The notes: generated by a model from the sequence alone, not told the origin. Positions 24,975 to 33,373 are shown, numbered from the stretch's first letter. The stretch: 42,743 bases of DNA from JBEVJK01 sp040510195 (GCA_040510195.1 JBEVJK010000095.1:1-42743); one strand, 5' to 3'. Translations and numbers: made by a program.

Positions 24975-25223
24975 TTAAGAATGAATGTCTCTAGGGGTTA
25001 AAACAAAAGAGCTTCGCATTCGGCCTGCAATGGCGGCACGATGTCATGGGTCGCCCCGACTGTCAGGATGCGCGCGGCTCAATCTAGGGCTCGACAGGAT
25101 CAAACTGCGCCCGCGGCCCGGACGCCGCTTCCCAAGCGTTCGTCGGCTCTGGCACCATAGGTTGCGCTCCTGGAGGGCCGGAACCAGCACGGCGCGAGAA
25201 GGTTTGGTCGATGACGGGCAACG

Positions 25224-26162
25224 ATGCCGTGGCCGCAAAGGCCGGCGCCGCATTTCGAGCATATCGTGACCGCCGCCACGGAGAGTTTTCTGTGGCGGCT
25301 CGACGACTACCCCTGGGCCCGCAACGTCTGGAACTTCCATCCCGAATGCGAGATCCACCTGATCCGCAACGCTTCCGGCGTCGCGCTGGTGGGCGACCAT
25401 ATCGGCGAATTCGGGCCGGGATACCTCGCTGTCGTGGGCAGCAACCTGCCGCACGACTGGGTCACCCCGGTTGCACCGGGCGAGCGCATCGCGGGCCGCG
25501 ACATCGTCGTCCAGTTCTGCCCCGAGCGGCTGCGCGGTGTCGGACGCCATTTGCCCGAGTTCGCCCAGCTCGAAGGATTCCTGAGGCGCTGCCAGCGCGG
25601 CCTGGCGTTTCGCGGGTCGGCGGCGCGCGAGGGGGCCGAGCTTCTCGAGCGGATGGGCGGCCTCGACGGTTTCTCGCGCCTCAGCCTGTTCCTGCGGCTG
25701 ATCGACCTGCTGTCCTCGACCTGCGAATACGACGTGCTGTCCTCGCCGCATTTCCAGCCCGATCTCGGCGGCGAACGGCTGGATACCCTCCAGCGGGCCC
25801 TGACCTTCCTCTTCCAAAATTACACTTGCGACCTCCGGCTGAAGGAGGTCGCGGCCCAGGCCGGCATGAGCGAAAGCGCGTTTTCCCGCTTCTTTCAGCG
25901 CAGCACGGGCAACACCTTCACCAACCATCTGGTCGAGCTCAGGCTGTGGCAGGCCTGCAAGCTGCTGGCCGAGACGGCCGATCCGATCACCGACATCTGC
26001 TTCGAGGTGGGCTTCCGCAACATCTCCAACTTCAACCGTCTCTTCCTGCGGCGCCATCGCATCACGCCTTCGGCATACCGCCGCCTGTCGCGCAAGCGGC
26101 GGGCTTTGGCGCCGGTTCAGGCGGGTCATGAAAGTACAGAACGGGAGCATCGGGGGCGCTAG
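25224..26162 (+). CDS. AraC-family transcriptional regulator
   Basis: The 312-residue protein has a cupin-like sensor half (NVWNFHPECEIHLIRNASG, near residues 33-52). The C-terminal double helix-turn-helix of the AraC/XylS type runs over LRLKEVAAQAGMSESAFSRF (first HTH, near 210) and DPITDICFEVGFRNISNFNR (second HTH, near 255). RRHRITPSAYRR closes it. The sensor half fits regulators of sugar uptake. The gene is directly upstream of, and co-oriented with, a sugar-type binding protein, so it probably controls that transporter. It starts with ATG at 25224 after a 250-base gap. Confidence 0.92.
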   Translation: MPWPQRPAPHFEHIVTAATESFLWRLDDYPWARNVWNFHPECEIHLIRNASGVALVGDHIGEFGPGYLAVVGSNLPHDWVTPVAPGERIAGRDIVVQFCPERLRGVGRHLPEFAQLEGFLRRCQRGLAFRGSAAREGAELLERMGGLDGFSRLSLFLRLIDLLSSTCEYDVLSSPHFQPDLGGERLDTLQRALTFLFQNYTCDLRLKEVAAQAGMSESAFSRFFQRSTGNTFTNHLVELRLWQACKLLAETADPITDICFEVGFRNISNFNRLFLRRHRITPSAYRRLSRKRRALAPVQAGHESTEREHRGR

Positions 26163-26316
26163 CGCGAGGTGCGGATTGGCTTAAGGTTTTGGGCGAGCGG
26201 GCCTGATCGCTGAATGTCGCATTGCCCTTGGGGTGGGCGGCGACGGGGCCCGGCCAAGGCCTGGGAGAAGCGCGGCGGGGCCGGTGAAGCGGCCGCCTGA
26301 CGGGGAGAAGACGATC

Positions 26317-27591
26317 ATGGAGACGACAAGGCTCGCCGCGGGCATCGCGGTGGCATGGGTGCTTGCGGCCTCGGTTTCGACGGCGGCGATGGCGGCGGCC
26401 GAGTGTACGGAGACGGTCAAGGTGCTGGCCCAGCCGCGCGACGGGCTGTCGCTGCTGGAGGACAAGAAGGGCGAGTTCGAGGCGCTGAGCGGGGCCTCCT
26501 TCGAGATCGACTATCTGAACGAGAACGACCGCCGCGCCAAGTCGCGGGCCGATGCCTCGACGGTCGGCAAGTACAACGTCTATTACATCGACGAGGCCAA
26601 TGTGGCGCTGTTTGCCAGCTCCGGCTGGGTGGTGCCGCTGCTCGACCACTACCCGGCCGACTACGACTATGCCGATTTCGACCCCGGCCGCCAGAAGGTG
26701 GCCACCTATGACGGCCAAGTGTGGTTTGCGCCGCTCACCGGCGGCGGCGACCTGCTGGTCTACCGCACGGACCTTCTGGAGGCGGCCGGCATCGAGCCGC
26801 CGCGCACGCTGGAGGCGTTCCAGGCGGCGGTCAAGGCGCTGCACCGGCCCGAGCAGGGCGTCTACGGCATCGCCCTGCGCGGCGGCCGCGGCTCGGGCGC
26901 CAATGTGTGGCGCTGGATGCCCTACTTCAAAGGCTTCGGCGGCCAGTGGTTCGACGGCACGACGCCGGTGTTCGACGGCGAGGCGGCCAAAAAGGCGACC
27001 GAGACCTATCTCGACCTGTTCCAGTATTCGGCGCCCGGCACGCCGACCGGCAGCTGGGACGAATCGACCAGCGCCTTCCTGTCGGGCCAGGTGGCGATGC
27101 TCATCGAATCGACGCCGCTGGCCGGCCTGGCGATCGATCCCAAGGCCTCCAAGGTGGTCGGCAAGGTCGGCTACCTGCCGCCGCCGACGCCGCTCACCGG
27201 TGGCGGCTACGGCCACGGCCTGGCGATCGGCGCCAAGGCCAATGCCGACGAGGCGGCCAAGGACTGCGCCGGCCTGTTCATCGCCTGGGCGACCTCCAAG
27301 GAGAACGAACAGCGCCGCCTCGCCGAGGGCCAGTTCGGCGAGCTCAACCGCACCAGCGTCATGAACAGCGACGAGTTCGCCCGCCGCTACGGTCCCGATC
27401 TCGGCAAGGCGCTCGAGGAGACCGGCGCCGTCACCGCCGTCAACTTCTGGCAGGACGCCCAATGGCCCGACCTCGGCGACCGCTGGGGCATCATCCTCGA
27501 GGAGCTCGTCACCGGAACCAGGACCGACATCCAAGGAGGCCTCGACGAGCTCGACGCCTTCGCCAAGGAGCTGGTCGCCAAACGCGACTGA
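26317..27591 (+). CDS. Extracellular solute-binding protein (family 1, sugar type)
   Basis: The 424-residue periplasmic binding protein of an ABC importer has a signal peptide (LAAGIAVAWVLAASVSTAAMA, cleavage near AMAAAE). Its two-lobe fold has recognisable elements: FEALSGASFEIDYLNENDRR near residue 50, VWFAPLTGGGDLLVYRTDLL near 135, and SAFLSGQVAMLIESTPLAGL near 255. These match MalE/UgpB-like proteins binding sugars or polyols. The ATG at 26317 follows GGGGAG at good spacing and gives a proper signal sequence; the frame is open further upstream. The usual permease genes are missing between it and the ATPase gene. Confidence 0.9.
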   Translation: METTRLAAGIAVAWVLAASVSTAAMAAAECTETVKVLAQPRDGLSLLEDKKGEFEALSGASFEIDYLNENDRRAKSRADASTVGKYNVYYIDEANVALFASSGWVVPLLDHYPADYDYADFDPGRQKVATYDGQVWFAPLTGGGDLLVYRTDLLEAAGIEPPRTLEAFQAAVKALHRPEQGVYGIALRGGRGSGANVWRWMPYFKGFGGQWFDGTTPVFDGEAAKKATETYLDLFQYSAPGTPTGSWDESTSAFLSGQVAMLIESTPLAGLAIDPKASKVVGKVGYLPPPTPLTGGGYGHGLAIGAKANADEAAKDCAGLFIAWATSKENEQRRLAEGQFGELNRTSVMNSDEFARRYGPDLGKALEETGAVTAVNFWQDAQWPDLGDRWGIILEELVTGTRTDIQGGLDELDAFAKELVAKRD

Positions 27592-27632
27592 TGGAGAATT
27601 CGCTGGGGATTCCTTCCTGTCTCCGGCCTCGG

Positions 27633-27660
27633 CCTGGCGGAGCGTTCCCCCTCCGCCGGG
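27633..27660 (+). promoter_or_regulatory. Stable hairpin between binding-protein and ATPase genes
   Basis: CCTGGCGGAG and CTCCGCCGGG form a 10-bp stem (one G-U pair) around the loop CGTTCCCC, 41 bases after the binding-protein stop. No T-run follows. Such hairpins after binding-protein genes often protect the mRNA end and raise the binding protein's level relative to downstream genes. That role here is inference. Confidence 0.45.
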
Positions 27661-27850
27661 CCGAAACCGTGGTCCGCATGCGGCCACGACGGTTCAGCAA
27701 GGAAGCCATGCAGCGATTTTGCCGGAAGAGCGGTCACGCAGGAGAGCATAGAGCGATGATGACGGAAGAGGTGCGGGCAAGCAGGTGCCGGGTTGTAGGC
27801 GGCATGGCTTTCGGGCGTGACGTCGTTTCCGCAGCGACAGGAGCGTGACC

Positions 27851-29035
27851 ATGGCGCGCATTCGGTGCAGCGATGTCGGCAAGAGCTATGGGTCGACGCG
27901 GGTCATCTCGGGCTTCGACCTCGAGGTCGCGGATCATGAGTTCGTGGTGTTCCTCGGTCCGTCCGGCTGTGGCAAGTCCACCATCCTGCGGATGATTGCC
28001 GGGCTGGAGGAGATATCGGAAGGGACGGTGTCGATCGACGGCATCGTCGTGAACGAGCTGGAGCCGCGCGAGCGTGGCGTCGCGATGGTTTTTCAGAACT
28101 ACGCGCTCTATCCGCACATGACGATCCGCGACAACATCGCGTTCGGCCTCAGGCGGATGCGGGTGCCGGCGCTGGAGATCGACGATCGCATCGCCGAGGC
28201 AGCCGAATTGCTCGGGCTGGAGCCCTATCTCGAGCGCCGGCCGGCGGAGTTGTCTGGAGGCCAGCAGCAACGGGCTGCGATCGCGCGCGCCATCGTGAAG
28301 ACGCCGCGCGTGTTCCTGTTCGACGAGCCCCTGTCGAACCTCGACGCCAAGCTCCGCAACCATATGCGCGTCGAGATTGCGCGGCTCCACCAGCGCCTCA
28401 GGACCACCACCATCTACGTGACGCACGACCAGCTCGAAGCGATGACCCTGGCCGATCGGATCGTCCTGCTCAACGCCGGCCGCGTCGAGCAGGTGGGGAG
28501 ACCGGAAGAGATCTACGAGCGGCCGACCTCGCTCTTCGTGGCCGGTTTCATCGGCTCGCCGGCCATGAACTTCATCGACGTCACCGTCGAGCGGGATGGG
28601 GCCGGCTGGGCGCTGGCGAGCGACCTGACCACCTTTCGCATCGGCGGGAGCGGCTTCGACCTTCAGCCGGGCTGTCGTGCCGTTCTCGGCGTCCGGCCGG
28701 CCGACCTTCGCCTCACGACGCCGGACACCAAAGCGAATATCCTCGCAGGAACGGCCGATCTGATCGAATTCCATGGCGACGGCGTGCTCGTGACATTCGC
28801 CCATGGCGATCGGGAAGTAAGCGCATTGGTTTCCGCCGGCAACGCTCCGGCCGCGCGGAGCCATGTGCGCTTCGCACTGGCGGAGGATCGAATCCATCTC
28901 TTCGGCGCCGACCATGGTCGAACGCTGCGCCGCCGACCGGCCGCCGAGCCCGCTGCGATCGACTTTGCCGGGATCGAGCCGGCCGGGATCGAGCCGGCCG
29001 AGGTCGAAACCGTGGTTGGATTGAGGATTGCCTGA
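27851..29035 (+). CDS. ABC importer ATP-binding protein, MalK/UgpC type
   Basis: The 394-residue ATPase has Walker A GPSGCGKST (K42), Q-loop FQNYALYPHMTI, signature LSGGQQQRAAIARAI near residue 132, Walker B VFLFDEP (D158) and the H-loop YVTHDQLEAM. It has the C-terminal OB-like regulatory domain of the MalK/UgpC group, from about residue 240. AGGAG precedes the ATG at 27851. A GTG six bases upstream is also in frame. The C-terminus ends with a 15-base tandem duplication. It is presumably the motor for the upstream binding protein, yet no permease gene is present on either side. Confidence 0.92.
   Translation: MARIRCSDVGKSYGSTRVISGFDLEVADHEFVVFLGPSGCGKSTILRMIAGLEEISEGTVSIDGIVVNELEPRERGVAMVFQNYALYPHMTIRDNIAFGLRRMRVPALEIDDRIAEAAELLGLEPYLERRPAELSGGQQQRAAIARAIVKTPRVFLFDEPLSNLDAKLRNHMRVEIARLHQRLRTTTIYVTHDQLEAMTLADRIVLLNAGRVEQVGRPEEIYERPTSLFVAGFIGSPAMNFIDVTVERDGAGWALASDLTTFRIGGSGFDLQPGCRAVLGVRPADLRLTTPDTKANILAGTADLIEFHGDGVLVTFAHGDREVSALVSAGNAPAARSHVRFALAEDRIHLFGADHGRTLRRRPAAEPAAIDFAGIEPAGIEPAEVETVVGLRIA
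28967..28996 (+). repeat. 15-base tandem repeat at the ATPase C-terminus
   Basis: GCCGGGATCGAGCCG occurs twice in a row (28967-28981, 28982-28996) and a diverged third copy (GCCGAGGTCGAA) follows. It encodes AGIEP/AGIEP/AEVE, an in-frame duplication beyond the regulatory domain. Confidence 0.9.
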
Positions 29036-29103
29036 AGCCCTGCGCTTGCCCACATCTGTGGATGGGCTGGCCCTGGTGGCTGCCGCAACTGGGATGTGCG
29101 AAA

Positions 29104-29286
29104 ATGGGCAGCGTGACCTGTCGCAGTATTTGGGCCGCGGGCGCGCTGGCGGGCGCTCTCCTCCTGGCCGGCTGCGGCGCCGGCAACGCCGTCCGCGAGA
29201 CGGGACAGACCTTCGACAAATACGCTTGCCTGGCGCGCGCCTGGAAGGGTGAAACGCCCTGCCCAGCCGAACCCCCGCAGCAGTAA
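29104..29286 (+). CDS. Small lipoprotein
   Basis: The 60-residue protein has a lipoprotein signal peptide: a short head, a hydrophobic stretch (WAAGALAGALLLAG) and the lipobox LLAGC, so Cys24 would be lipidated. The mature part is only about 37 residues (GAGNAVRETGQTFDKYACLA, then RAWKGETPCPAEPPQQ) with two further cysteines. The family is not recognised. The ATG at 29104 was chosen to give a normal signal peptide; upstream in-frame starts exist. It is followed 5 bases later by a terminator-like hairpin, which supports it as a real transcription unit end. Confidence 0.7.
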   Translation: MGSVTCRSIWAAGALAGALLLAGCGAGNAVRETGQTFDKYACLARAWKGETPCPAEPPQQ

Positions 29287-29291
29287 AGAGA

Positions 29292-29313
29292 AAGCCCCGC
29301 CGAAGCGGGGCTT
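29292..29313 (+). terminator. Rho-independent terminator-like hairpin
   Basis: AAGCCCCGC-CGAA-GCGGGGCTT forms a perfect 9-bp stem with a CGAA tetraloop directly after the lipoprotein gene. The tail is CTTCCC rather than a long T-run. The AAAG upstream would give a weak tail on the other strand for the convergent repeat-protein gene. Confidence 0.75.
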
Positions 29314-29390
29314 CCCAACGTCGCAGCGGCGTGCCCTTACCGCTTGCCTCTCGGGGCAAAACCCCGCGCCGCAACGACGATCAGCAAGGC

Positions 29391-30617
29391 TTAGTCTCGG
29401 CCGCCACGACCCCCATCGTGGCCGCCATTGTTGCCGCCCTTGTGGCCGCCCTTGTCGCCACCGCGGTCGTTGTCACGACCCTGATCGTTGTCGGACACCT
29501 TTTCCTTGTCGCCGTCCTTGCCGGAACCGTCGCGATCGTGGTCGTCATTGCCGCCCTTGCCGGAACCGCCCTCGTCACCGCGATCCTTGCCACGATCTTG
29601 TCCGTCATTGTCGTCCTTGCCGGAACCGCCATAATCGCCGCCGCGATCCTTGTCGCCGTCGTGGTCCTTGCCGCCCCAGCCGGCATGATCGTCACCGCGA
29701 TCCTTGCCGCCGTCGTGGTCCTTGCCGCCACCCCAGCCGCCATGATCGTCACCGGGACCCTCGGCGCCATGACCCTTGCCGCCGTCGTGGTCCTTGCCGC
29801 CGCCCCAGCCGCCGTGATCCTTGCCGCCGCCATGACCCTTGCCGCCGTCGTGGTCCTTACCACCACCCCAGCCGCCTTGACCCCCATGGCCGCCGTGACC
29901 GCCGTCATGGCCACCATGGCCGCCGTCGTGACCGCCGTGACCGCCGTCGTGGCCACCATGGCCGCCGTGACCATCGCCGTGCCCACCGTGGCCATCGCCG
30001 TGACCGCCGTGCCCACCGTGGCCGCCATGTCCACCATGGCCGCCGTGCCCGCCGTGGCCGCCGCCGTGCCCGCCGTGACCGCCGTGGCCGCCGTGGCCAC
30101 CATGCCCGTGACCGTGACCGTGACCGTGCCCGGGATTGCCGGGATTGCCGGGATCGCCGGGATCGCCCGGATCACCGGGGTTTCCAGGATTTCCCGGATT
30201 GCCGCCATTGCCGCCATTGCCGGACGGAGCACCGTTACCACCACTCCCACCGGCGCCCGAACCGCCATTGCCCGCATTGCCGCTGGAACGGCCCGACGAA
30301 CGGTTGGAGTTGCCGTGGCTCTCGCTGCGAGGGCTCTTGCTGAACGGGCTCAGCGCCGCCGTGGTCAGCGGCGGGCACAGTGCCAGCTGGGCGGCACTCA
30401 TCACCGCGCCGCGATTCAGCGCGCCGCAGCACGTTGCGAGATTGTCATCGTTAAGGCTCCGGCACTGCGCCGCGCTGACAAACAGCGCCCGCTTCGAAGC
30501 CGCATACGACGTGTTTGCCGACAGAAGCGCGGTGCCTGCCACCACGACGGAGAACGCAAGGGTTGCATTCGCAGCGCCGCGCCCGGCGCCGTTCAGAAGA
30601 CTCAGCCACTTGGACAT
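29391..30617 (-). CDS. Secreted Gly-rich repeat protein (NPG / GH / GKDHD repeats)
   Basis: This is an exported protein of about 408 residues. It has a signal-like segment (ANATLAFSVVVAGTALL, then SANTSYAA), a short Cys-containing globular part (AAQCRSLNDDNLATCCGALN) and about 300 residues of low-complexity repeats. First come GNG/GGS, then collagen-like NPGNPGDPGDPGDPG, then HGHGHGHG and GGHGGH tracts. Four or so GWGGGKDHDGGK units follow, and a charged Gly/Asp/Lys/Arg tail. The His- and Asp-dense parts could bind metals; that is inference. The start may be 30617, 30620 or 30632; the ATGATG behind GGGTGG is preferred. Long open frames also occur in other frames here but would be hydrophobic or arginine-rich artefacts. 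Confidence 0.8.
   Translation of the reverse strand: MSKWLSLLNGAGRGAANATLAFSVVVAGTALLSANTSYAASKRALFVSAAQCRSLNDDNLATCCGALNRGAVMSAAQLALCPPLTTAALSPFSKSPRSESHGNSNRSSGRSSGNAGNGGSGAGGSGGNGAPSGNGGNGGNPGNPGNPGDPGDPGDPGNPGNPGHGHGHGHGHGGHGGHGGHGGHGGGHGGHGGHGGHGGHGGHGGHGDGHGGHGDGHGGHGGHDGGHGGHDGGHGGHDGGHGGHGGQGGWGGGKDHDGGKGHGGGKDHGGWGGGKDHDGGKGHGAEGPGDDHGGWGGGKDHDGGKDRGDDHAGWGGKDHDGDKDRGGDYGGSGKDDNDGQDRGKDRGDEGGSGKGGNDDHDRDGSGKDGDKEKVSDNDQGRDNDRGGDKGGHKGGNNGGHDGGRGGRD
29650..30210 (-). repeat. Degenerate tandem repeat tracts inside the Gly-rich gene
   Basis: Read on the minus strand there are three tracts. A GGNAAYCCC-type Asn/Asp-Pro-Gly block lies near 30135-30210. A GGY-CAC (Gly-His) block lies near 29885-30130. 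A longer unit encoding GWGGGKDHDGGK recurs several times between about 29650 and 29880. The units are nearly identical in DNA, so slippage and length variation are likely. Confidence 0.85.
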
Positions 30618-30632
30618 CATTTCCACCCACAT

Positions 30633-30980
30633 CCTGATTGGGCAGCCGAGACCGGGACGGATCAGGCAACGAACACAGCTTGTTACCGCCCGCCGGCTGC
30701 AATGGATGGGAATATAAGGAAGGGCCCGACTGCTCGTGGATTGGGCATTTATCGGTAGTGCGGACGCTTCCGAGGTAGCAACCTTTTCGCGAGGTGCAGG
30801 TAAAAGAATTGAAAGGCTTAGGCGCCTCTAAACCAGAAATTGCCGTTAGGGCGAACGAGCTAATCACGCGATATTACACAGTCGTTTACCGAATTTTAAC
30901 TGTAGTCCGCTCAGTTTTTTGGCAACTGATTAACCAGTTTCATTTCAGTGTTGCGGTCCTCAATTCTATGGAGTCTAGAC
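30633..30980. promoter_or_regulatory. AT-rich divergent control region, Gly-rich gene / cysteine protease
   Basis: This is the longest gene-free stretch in the window. Most of it is much richer in A+T than the genes around it, especially 30800-30950. It contains an 8-bp palindrome AGGCGCCT (30820-30827) and an inverted repeat AACTG-ATTAAC-CAGTT (30924-30939), with a further AACTG at about 30898. No ORF of note is seen. It presumably holds promoters for both divergent genes. Confidence 0.5.
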
Positions 30981-31589
30981 GTGGCTCTCGCCCGCTCATT
31001 GCTGCTCTGCTTGTCGCTTTCCCCGTTTTTCTTGCCATCCGCGCCCGCTATTGCCGACGGAACGGAGATGGAGCTGATCGGAAAGGGCTTCGCGCCCCCC
31101 GCTTACCGAGATTTCTGTCGCAAGAACGCCTCGCTGTGCGGCTCGGGCTCGGGAGCGCGCGTCATCCGCCTCGATGCCGGCAAGCGCGCCGAGCTCGAGC
31201 GCCTCAATCTCTCCATCAACCGTCGCATCAGGGAGCGAAGCGATCGATCGGCCTATGGCGTGGACGACAACTGGTCGATGCCGGTAAACACCGGCGACTG
31301 CGAGGACTATGCCATTCTGAAGAAACGGGAGTTGATGAGGCACGGCTGGCCCTCTGCCGCGCTGCTCCTCACCGTCGCCCGGCTGCGTTTCAGCGACGAG
31401 GGTCATGTGGTCCTGACGGTTCGCACGTCCGCCGGCGACCTCGTCCTCGACAACCGCACCAATGCGGTGAAGGACTGGTCCCGAACGCCTTACCGCTATT
31501 ATGCCCGCCAATCGCAGCGCGGCGCCGGTTGGGACCGTATCGGCCGCGCACGGCCCACCGCCACTACGGTGAGCCTGCTCGGCACCTGA
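30981..31589 (+). CDS. Transglutaminase-like cysteine peptidase (BTLCP, LapG-like)
   Basis: The 202-residue exported protease has a signal peptide (ARSLLLCLSLSPFFLPSAPA) and a BTLCP domain with an intact triad. Cys107 is in NTGDCEDYAILKK, His142 in EGHVVLTVR and Asp157 in LVLDNRTNAV. LapG, the characterised member, cleaves a large surface adhesin in the periplasm under c-di-GMP control; no LapD-like partner lies here. The start is taken as GTG 30981, because GGAG lies 7 bases upstream. A longer frame from GTG 30948 exists but has no good ribosome site. It is divergent from the Gly-rich secreted protein. Confidence 0.88.
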   Translation: MALARSLLLCLSLSPFFLPSAPAIADGTEMELIGKGFAPPAYRDFCRKNASLCGSGSGARVIRLDAGKRAELERLNLSINRRIRERSDRSAYGVDDNWSMPVNTGDCEDYAILKKRELMRHGWPSAALLLTVARLRFSDEGHVVLTVRTSAGDLVLDNRTNAVKDWSRTPYRYYARQSQRGAGWDRIGRARPTATTVSLLGT

Positions 31590-31622
31590 GGACCTTGCCC
31601 CGCCCCGGGGCCGGCATTTGCT

Positions 31623-33266
31623 CTACGGCAGCTCGAAGATGCTGCGCGTCGCAAACAGCGTGTCGGACCAGCTGGTCGGCCGCTCGATCATGCGGTGCAC
31701 CCGCGGCGGCTCGCTGCCGCTGTGAAGCGCCTTGATCCGGTCGGCCACCACCTGGTCGGCATAGGTGGTCCTGAGATTGTGCCGGCGATACTCCACCCAG
31801 GTGGGAAGGTGGTAAATCTCCATCCACACACGCGGATTTTCCAGGTCGCGGGAGAGCGTCCAGTTGCGCGCGCCGTTGCGTCCGCGCACCCGCCGTCGCT
31901 CGGCCATGGCCTCGAGGAAGGGCGCCGTGTCCTCCTCGCGGATCGTGTACTCGATCATGATCACGATCGGGCCGCTGCGTGGCTTGAGGTCCAGTGCCAG
32001 CGGCGGTTCCTTCCAGCGATTGAGCGGATCGAGGTTGAGCGTCGTCTCCTCCGGCAGCGCGATCCCGAGGCCGATCACGGCGCCGAGAAGCATGATGACC
32101 GCCGCAGACAGCAGCGCCCGCTCCGCCCCATAGGCCTCCGCCGCCACGCCCCAGACCCAGCTGCCGAGCGCCATCCCGCCGAAGGTCGCGGTCTGATAGG
32201 TGGCGAGCGCTCGCCCCACCACCCAGCGAGGCGTGGAGAGCTGCACGGTGACGTTGAAGAGCGAGAGCGCCAGGACCCAGGAGGCGCCGCCGACGGCGAG
32301 CGCCAGGCACGCCAACACCGCGCTCCAGGCGGTGGCCACCAGCGCCCCGCAAAGGGCAAAGCCCACGAAGGCGGACCTGACGATCCATTCCGCCGACGTC
32401 AGCTTCCTCAGCCGGCTGCTCAGGAAAGCGCCGCCGATCGCCCCGCATCCGAATGCCCCGAGCATCACGCCGTAGAGCAGCGGCCCGCCATTCGGCAGGT
32501 CGCGCGCCACCAGCGGCAAGAGCGCCAGGATTGAGATCGTGGAAAAGCCGAAGACGAAGCTGCGCAGCAGCACCTTCTCGATGTTGGGCGACATGGCGAT
32601 GTAGCGCAGACCCGCGGTCATCGCGCTCCACAGCGCCTCGCGCGGCAAGCTGCTGGCCGGCAAATCGGGCTTCCAGCGGAACAGCACCGCCATCAAGGCC
32701 AGGTAGCTGACCGTGTTGACGGCAAAGGCGGCCGCCGCACCGCCCGCCGCCACGATCGCGCCGCCGATCGCCGGGCCGACGCTGCGCGTGATGTTGAAGT
32801 TGACGCTGTTCAACGCGACCGCCGCCGGCAGGTCCGCCCTCGGCACGATATCGCCGACCGAAGCCTGCCATGAGGGATTGTTGAGCGCCGTGCCGCAGCC
32901 GATGAGGAAGGTGAAGCCGAGCAGCATCCAGGGCGTGACGATGCCCAGATAGGTTGCTGCCGTGAGCCCTGCCGAAACGAGGAGCATCACCGCCTGCGCC
33001 ACCAGCATCACCCGGCGGCGATTGAAATTGTCGGCGATCGCGCCCGACGTCAGCGAAAACAGCATGATCGGCAGCGAGGTCGAGGCCTGGACCAGCGCCA
33101 CCATATTTGCCGACGAGGTGATCGAGGTCATCATCCAGGCGGCCCCGACCGACTGGATGAGGCCGCCGAAATTGGACACCAGGCTGGCCGCCCAGATGGC
33201 GCGGAAGGTGGGGTTCGAGAAAGGGGCGAGCGGCGCGCCGGCCGGCTTTTCGGGAATGTCGTCCAT
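31623..33266 (-). CDS. MFS transporter with soluble C-terminal domain (MFS_3 / EntS-like)
   Basis: The protein has 547 residues. The first 410 or so form a 12-helix major facilitator of the MFS_3/enterobactin-exporter type. It starts FSNPTFRAIWAASLVSNFGG and the motif-A loop is GAIADNFNRRRVML near residue 75. The last 130 or so residues are hydrophilic (IVIMIEYTIREEDTAPFLEA, VWMEIYHLPTWVEYRRH) and resemble a ferredoxin-like/ABM-type domain seen on a subset of these transporters. Substrates are unknown; relatives export siderophores or drugs. ATG 33266 gives MDDIPEKPAG; a GTG at 33296 is also possible. Confidence 0.87.
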   Translation of the reverse strand: MDDIPEKPAGAPLAPFSNPTFRAIWAASLVSNFGGLIQSVGAAWMMTSITSSANMVALVQASTSLPIMLFSLTSGAIADNFNRRRVMLVAQAVMLLVSAGLTAATYLGIVTPWMLLGFTFLIGCGTALNNPSWQASVGDIVPRADLPAAVALNSVNFNITRSVGPAIGGAIVAAGGAAAAFAVNTVSYLALMAVLFRWKPDLPASSLPREALWSAMTAGLRYIAMSPNIEKVLLRSFVFGFSTISILALLPLVARDLPNGGPLLYGVMLGAFGCGAIGGAFLSSRLRKLTSAEWIVRSAFVGFALCGALVATAWSAVLACLALAVGGASWVLALSLFNVTVQLSTPRWVVGRALATYQTATFGGMALGSWVWGVAAEAYGAERALLSAAVIMLLGAVIGLGIALPEETTLNLDPLNRWKEPPLALDLKPRSGPIVIMIEYTIREEDTAPFLEAMAERRRVRGRNGARNWTLSRDLENPRVWMEIYHLPTWVEYRRHNLRTTYADQVVADRIKALHSGSEPPRVHRMIERPTSWSDTLFATRSIFELP

Positions 33267-33373
33267 GGCCTCCGCCTCGACACGCCGGCGGCGCACGAGT
33301 CCTGAGGCCCTTCAATAGTCCGCGCTTTCCCTCGAGGGCAAGGGAGGTTGCAAGGGTAGATTGCCGGCAGCCC

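Noticed and set aside
29650..30210. Possible CRISPR array because of dense short repeats
   Set aside because: Repeats are codon-phased, of changing length, with no unique spacers and no cas genes.
29249..30343. 364-codon Arg/His-rich plus-strand frame
   Set aside because: It is another by-product of the repeat tract. It overlaps the terminator hairpin and the lipoprotein gene, and shows no plausible start or domain.
29331..30758. 475-codon plus-strand frame over the Gly-rich gene, very hydrophobic (Ala/Val/Thr)
   Set aside because: The hydrophobic repeats are just the reverse reading of Gly-His/Gly-Asp codons. The minus-strand frame has a signal-like start and a cysteine-containing cap, so it is the real one.
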